From contig NZ_CM001441.1 of NCBI RefSeq assembly GCF_000244895.1, forward strand, positions 2,810,226 through 2,874,225: a stretch of 64,000 nucleotides of DNA, read 5' to 3'. The position numbers and the translations under genes are program-made. The DNA is from Desulfosporosinus youngiae DSM 17734. GTDB taxonomy: Bacteria; Bacillota; Desulfitobacteriia; Desulfitobacteriales; Desulfitobacteriaceae. This document shows positions 61,697 through 64,000 of this stretch, piece by piece. The notes under the pieces are model-generated. The model was not told where the DNA came from. It searched no databases and worked only from the letters and a program-made list of their open reading frames with translations. The stretch's first letter is position 1. Every line of letters starts with the position of its first letter.

Positions 61697-62497
61697 ATGA
61701 ACGATGACGAATTAATTAATCAAGAGGCTGACGAGGAACGGTTTGAGGACGACGAAATAGTGAGCACGAAACCGGGCTATTTCAGGAAATTAGTAGCCCT
61801 TCTGATTATAGTTGCCTTTATGGGCTTTTCCGTGCCGAATCTTCCTTATCTTTTATCGGATAAACTGAATTTCTTAGATCAGAATAGGGCTTTAAAGGAA
61901 GACGATATCGTTCAACAATGCAAGCCTGCGGTAGTAAGCATAGAGACGGTGGTGACAGAGGGTCTTCTTAATACCGAGGTAAAACGGGGCACAGGCTTCA
62001 ATATATCCCCAACAGGCAGGATAATAACTAATCAACATATCGTAGCCAACGCCAGCATGATTACTATCCGTTTTGGTGACGGCAGGATGTATTACTCTAA
62101 ACAATATAAGGTTATCCCGGATGTAGACATAGCTATCATTCAAATAGAAGGGAACGCTCTTCCCACCATAGCCCTTAACATGAAAGACACGGTACAGAGT
62201 GGCGCAACCGTGACCATTATCGGGAATCCCCTAGGGTTTGAGAAGATATCGCAGAGAGGTGAGGTAGGTCGATTTTACAATATAAAGAATGGCCTGCCTC
62301 AGATTTTTGATATCAATATACCTATTAATCCCGGTAATAGCGGTAGTCCGGTCATCGATAATCAGGCCAAGGTGGTAGGCATTATCTTTGCCAGCACTAA
62401 TCTTGAAGTAAATGGCAAATCAGAACTTCGTGCCTTAGCGATTCCTGTTCAGGTTTTGATACAACAAAAGCCCGGGAGCCCGGGCTTTCAGCTTTAA
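61697..62497 (+). CDS. Membrane-anchored trypsin-like serine protease (HtrA-type, no PDZ)
   Basis: A 266-aa protein with one N-terminal membrane segment (about residues 30-50) and an extracytoplasmic S1C protease domain. The catalytic triad is seen in TNQHIVANA (His), DVDIAII (Asp) and NPGNSGSPVI (Ser). HtrA relatives cleave misfolded envelope proteins; the PDZ domain is absent. AAGGAGG precedes ATG 61697. The 3' end overlaps the terminator and, by 4 nt, the convergent WtpA-like gene. Confidence 0.88.
   Translation: MNDDELINQEADEERFEDDEIVSTKPGYFRKLVALLIIVAFMGFSVPNLPYLLSDKLNFLDQNRALKEDDIVQQCKPAVVSIETVVTEGLLNTEVKRGTGFNISPTGRIITNQHIVANASMITIRFGDGRMYYSKQYKVIPDVDIAIIQIEGNALPTIALNMKDTVQSGATVTIIGNPLGFEKISQRGEVGRFYNIKNGLPQIFDINIPINPGNSGSPVIDNQAKVVGIIFASTNLEVNGKSELRALAIPVQVLIQQKPGSPGFQL
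62467..62488. terminator. Bidirectional hairpin between convergent genes
   Basis: AAAGCCCGGG AG CCCGGGCTTT, a perfect 10-bp stem with 2-nt loop, lies within the last codons of the protease gene and just downstream of the WtpA-like stop. Confidence 0.8.
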
Positions 62498-63315
62498 TAG
62501 GGGATCAGTCCGCAGTCTTCCAGGATCTGCTGGCCTTTTTTGCTTAAAATCAAATCCAGGAAAGCTTTGGCCGGCCCAGGGTTTTCAGCATTTTTCAGGA
62601 TCGAAACGGCAAATTCAATAGGGGCTCCGAAGGTGGTAATCATCTCGCCGGAATGCCTGCCTTGCAGGCTTACGGCAGCCTGGCGATAATAGTCCGCCTG
62701 GGCGGGGCTGGAGAGGTTGATTTTTTCGGGAAGGGTCAGATGGTTCAGGCCAAATTGATTGACTACGCAGAGATATTCAAAGGCATAGTCCAGTTTACCC
62801 ATCAGAACATCCGAGGCCAAGTCATAGGATTTAGGGTAAATCAAATCCCCCCAGCAGCGCTGGTCCAGCTGGGCAAAGAGGCCGGGCCGACGGTAATACT
62901 GCTCCGCCAGCTGCCAGACCATCAGTGTGCGATATCCGCAGGGATCTAAATGCTGGTTGGAACGCCCAAAGCTGACGTCTTCCCGCAGCAAGATATCGAA
63001 CCAGTTGGCAGCGCCGATTTCTCCGCTGCCCCTGGAAAATTCGTTAAAGGCCAGGACGATTTGGTCATTGGCAAAGATATAGTAATTGTCTACATACTCA
63101 GGCCCAAGGAGCTCGGCAAAGAGCAGGGGATCGGCCAAAGCCAGGATATCGGCGGCTTTGCCCTCCCTGACTTGCCGGGCACAGGACCGTGAACCGTAGG
63201 ATTCCAGGCGGATGTCCAGTTCCGGCTGAGCTGCCTGCAGCAGTTTGGCACATTCCACCATGGGTTTGCGCAAGGCCCCGGCATGTAAAATAGTTAAGAT
63301 ACTTTCTTGGCTCAT
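62494..63315 (-). CDS. WtpA/ModA-like oxyanion-binding protein without signal peptide
   Basis: A 273-aa protein resembling tungstate/molybdate-binding WtpA: HAGALRKPM at the N-terminus, ADILALADPLLFAELL (about residues 55-70), NWFDILLREDVSFGRSN, LDPCGYRTLMVWQLAEQYY, and a C-terminal GAPIEFAVSILKNAENP. WtpA proteins are normally exported, but this one has no signal peptide or lipobox. It follows a PadR gene with a 4-nt overlap. It may work as a cytoplasmic anion store or sensor; no permease or ATPase is near in the window. Confidence 0.8.
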   Translation of the reverse strand: MSQESILTILHAGALRKPMVECAKLLQAAQPELDIRLESYGSRSCARQVREGKAADILALADPLLFAELLGPEYVDNYYIFANDQIVLAFNEFSRGSGEIGAANWFDILLREDVSFGRSNQHLDPCGYRTLMVWQLAEQYYRRPGLFAQLDQRCWGDLIYPKSYDLASDVLMGKLDYAFEYLCVVNQFGLNHLTLPEKINLSSPAQADYYRQAAVSLQGRHSGEMITTFGAPIEFAVSILKNAENPGPAKAFLDLILSKKGQQILEDCGLIPY

Positions 63316-63692
63316 CCCTTCTTCACCTCCCGGCGGTACTGGTCTAAAAATGCCGTCATTTTCTCTACTTTCTCAGTGATTAGCTGAACACAAAACTCCA
63401 AGGCCTGGCAACCGGCGGGGCTTAAGCGGTAGGAGCGCCGGGCAGGACCGGTGTGCTCCGTTTCCCATTGGGAAAGCACCAGTCCGTCCTCTTCCATGCG
63501 GCGCAGGTTGCGGTAAATAGTGGCGGGGTCCGCCTCGATTTCCGAGAGGCCCGATTCGTTGATTTTTTGAATTAATTCATAGCCATGGGCGGGTTTTTGG
63601 GCCAAAAAATTAAGCAGAGCCGGCACCAGCATTTTATCTATGCGCCCGGCAATATAAGCAAAGGCCGGGTTCAGTGTTTCTTCTTCTTTCAC
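63312..63692 (-). CDS. PadR family transcriptional regulator
   Basis: A 126-aa PadR regulator with a winged helix (KPAHGYELIQKINESGL, DPATIYRNLRRMEEDGLV; residues about 33-72) and a short C-terminal dimerisation helix. The following WETEHTGPARRSYRLSPAG is the usual wing. It overlaps the WtpA-like gene by 4 nt and follows the HMA-like gene by 27 nt; the three look like one operon, with the regulator perhaps responding to the anion bound by its neighbour. Confidence 0.87.
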   Translation of the reverse strand: MKEEETLNPAFAYIAGRIDKMLVPALLNFLAQKPAHGYELIQKINESGLSEIEADPATIYRNLRRMEEDGLVLSQWETEHTGPARRSYRLSPAGCQALEFCVQLITEKVEKMTAFLDQYRREVKKG

Positions 63693-63719
63693 AGGCTCAC
63701 CTCACAATTCCTTCTCTGT

Positions 63720-63941
63720 CTAACATTCTTCCCCGGCAACATAAAACCTGCTAATGTGGTAACTGGCCTGCAGGACAGTTTCTAAAATCTGATCATAGGA
63801 AATCCTTTGGGGATCGTAGAGAACAATATCATCCCCACCATTGGGTTGGTACTGCAGAATTCCTTCTAATTGTTCCAGAACTTGCTGCAGATTTGTTTTA
63901 TCCTCTTCATTAATATACAAGGTTATCGTGCTAAAAGCCAT
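63720..63941 (-). CDS. Small HMA-like fold protein lacking metal-binding cysteines
   Basis: A 73-aa protein. The order strand-helix-strand-strand-helix and the segment IVLYDPQRISYDQILETVL look like the second half of a heavy-metal-associated (HMA) domain, but the CxxC is absent and only the C-terminal EEC cysteine remains. The start at 63941 follows a weak GGGTGTG; the frame is open to 63983. It appears to be the first gene of the PadR/WtpA-like operon. Fold assignment is by eye. Confidence 0.5.
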   Translation of the reverse strand: MAFSTITLYINEEDKTNLQQVLEQLEGILQYQPNGGDDIVLYDPQRISYDQILETVLQASYHISRFYVAGEEC

Positions 63942-64000
63942 ATTATCACACCCATTAGTTAGTAATACCCAAGGAAAGAGCATGTTCTCCTAATTTAATC

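Overview
The window looks like chromosome of a strictly anaerobic, low-to-mid GC, spore-former-type Firmicute of the Peptococcaceae (Desulfosporosinus / Desulfitobacterium-like). The inference rests on gene content: a flavin/heterodisulfide-reductase-like (Flx-Hdr) operon plus a second HdrD-type protein, an AprAB-like pair beside a siroheme sulfite/nitrite reductase, a very large 2-hydroxyacyl-CoA dehydratase activator-like protein, 3-hydroxybutyryl-CoA dehydrogenase, a cobalamin riboswitch and CWB2-type surface anchoring. Genus cannot be fixed from the sequence alone.

Layout. 1-5.4 kb: 3' end of hdrA followed by flxD, two 4Fe-4S subunits, flxA and an HdrD/DsrK-like subunit, closed by a terminator. 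5.5-9.7 kb: DUF3846 protein, DegV protein, a small zinc-ribbon gene broken by an in-frame TGA, a small membrane protein, a methyltransferase and an ATP-grasp enzyme. 9.8-12.0 kb: minus-strand tRNA array (10 intact tRNAs, two fragments), interrupted by about 1.1 kb carrying a DUF4367-like gene and by a 130-bp inverted-repeat element. 12.1-22.6 kb: housekeeping and accessory genes (DMT permease, HD hydrolase, DUF2156, GNATs, CBS, metallophosphoesterase, YtxH, ferritin-like, SelO, tyrosine recombinase, adk). 22.9-28.9 kb: a consensus promoter and structured leader before a second hdrD, then divergent siroheme reductase and AprAB-like genes. 29-31.7 kb: a TetM/EF-G-like GTPase fused to a Rae1/YacP-like NYN nuclease. 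32-36 kb: hbd, a decayed adk fragment, an ArsB/NhaD permease, a largely empty 1-kb stretch, a PII-like protein. 36.5-43.8 kb: sulfonate/nitrate-type ABC transporter and a 1330-aa tandem-archerase protein, opposite a Crp/Fnr regulator with a Fur-box-like palindrome between. 43.8-47.3 kb: AraC regulator, Cys-rich protein, a perfect 48-bp palindrome, a lipoprotein and an Rpn-nuclease remnant. 47.4-50.1 kb: cobalamin riboswitch, terminator, zinc alcohol dehydrogenase, TrpD-like phosphoribosyltransferase, 68-aa protein. 50.3-56 kb: 1892-aa surface protein. 56-60 kb: TetR regulator, soluble chemotaxis receptor, a near-perfect 50-bp palindrome and an HTH gene split at a dnaX-type slippery heptamer. 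59.8-61.6 kb: DNA alkylation repair operon adaA-ogt-alkA. 61.7-64 kb: membrane-anchored serine protease and a WtpA-like protein / PadR / HMA-like operon.

How it fits together. The Flx-Hdr, second HdrD and AprAB/siroheme reductase genes point to low-potential electron transfer between NADH, ferredoxin, thiols and sulfur oxyanions. The most unusual items are the GTPase-Rae1 fusion (a candidate ribosome-targeted mRNA-cleavage factor), the B12-controlled dehydrogenase/phosphoribosyltransferase operon, the single-chain double archerase with its transporter, the unidentified structured leader before hdrD2, and the slippery-site HTH gene next to a 50-bp palindrome. All functional statements are from sequence reading only; no database search was run.
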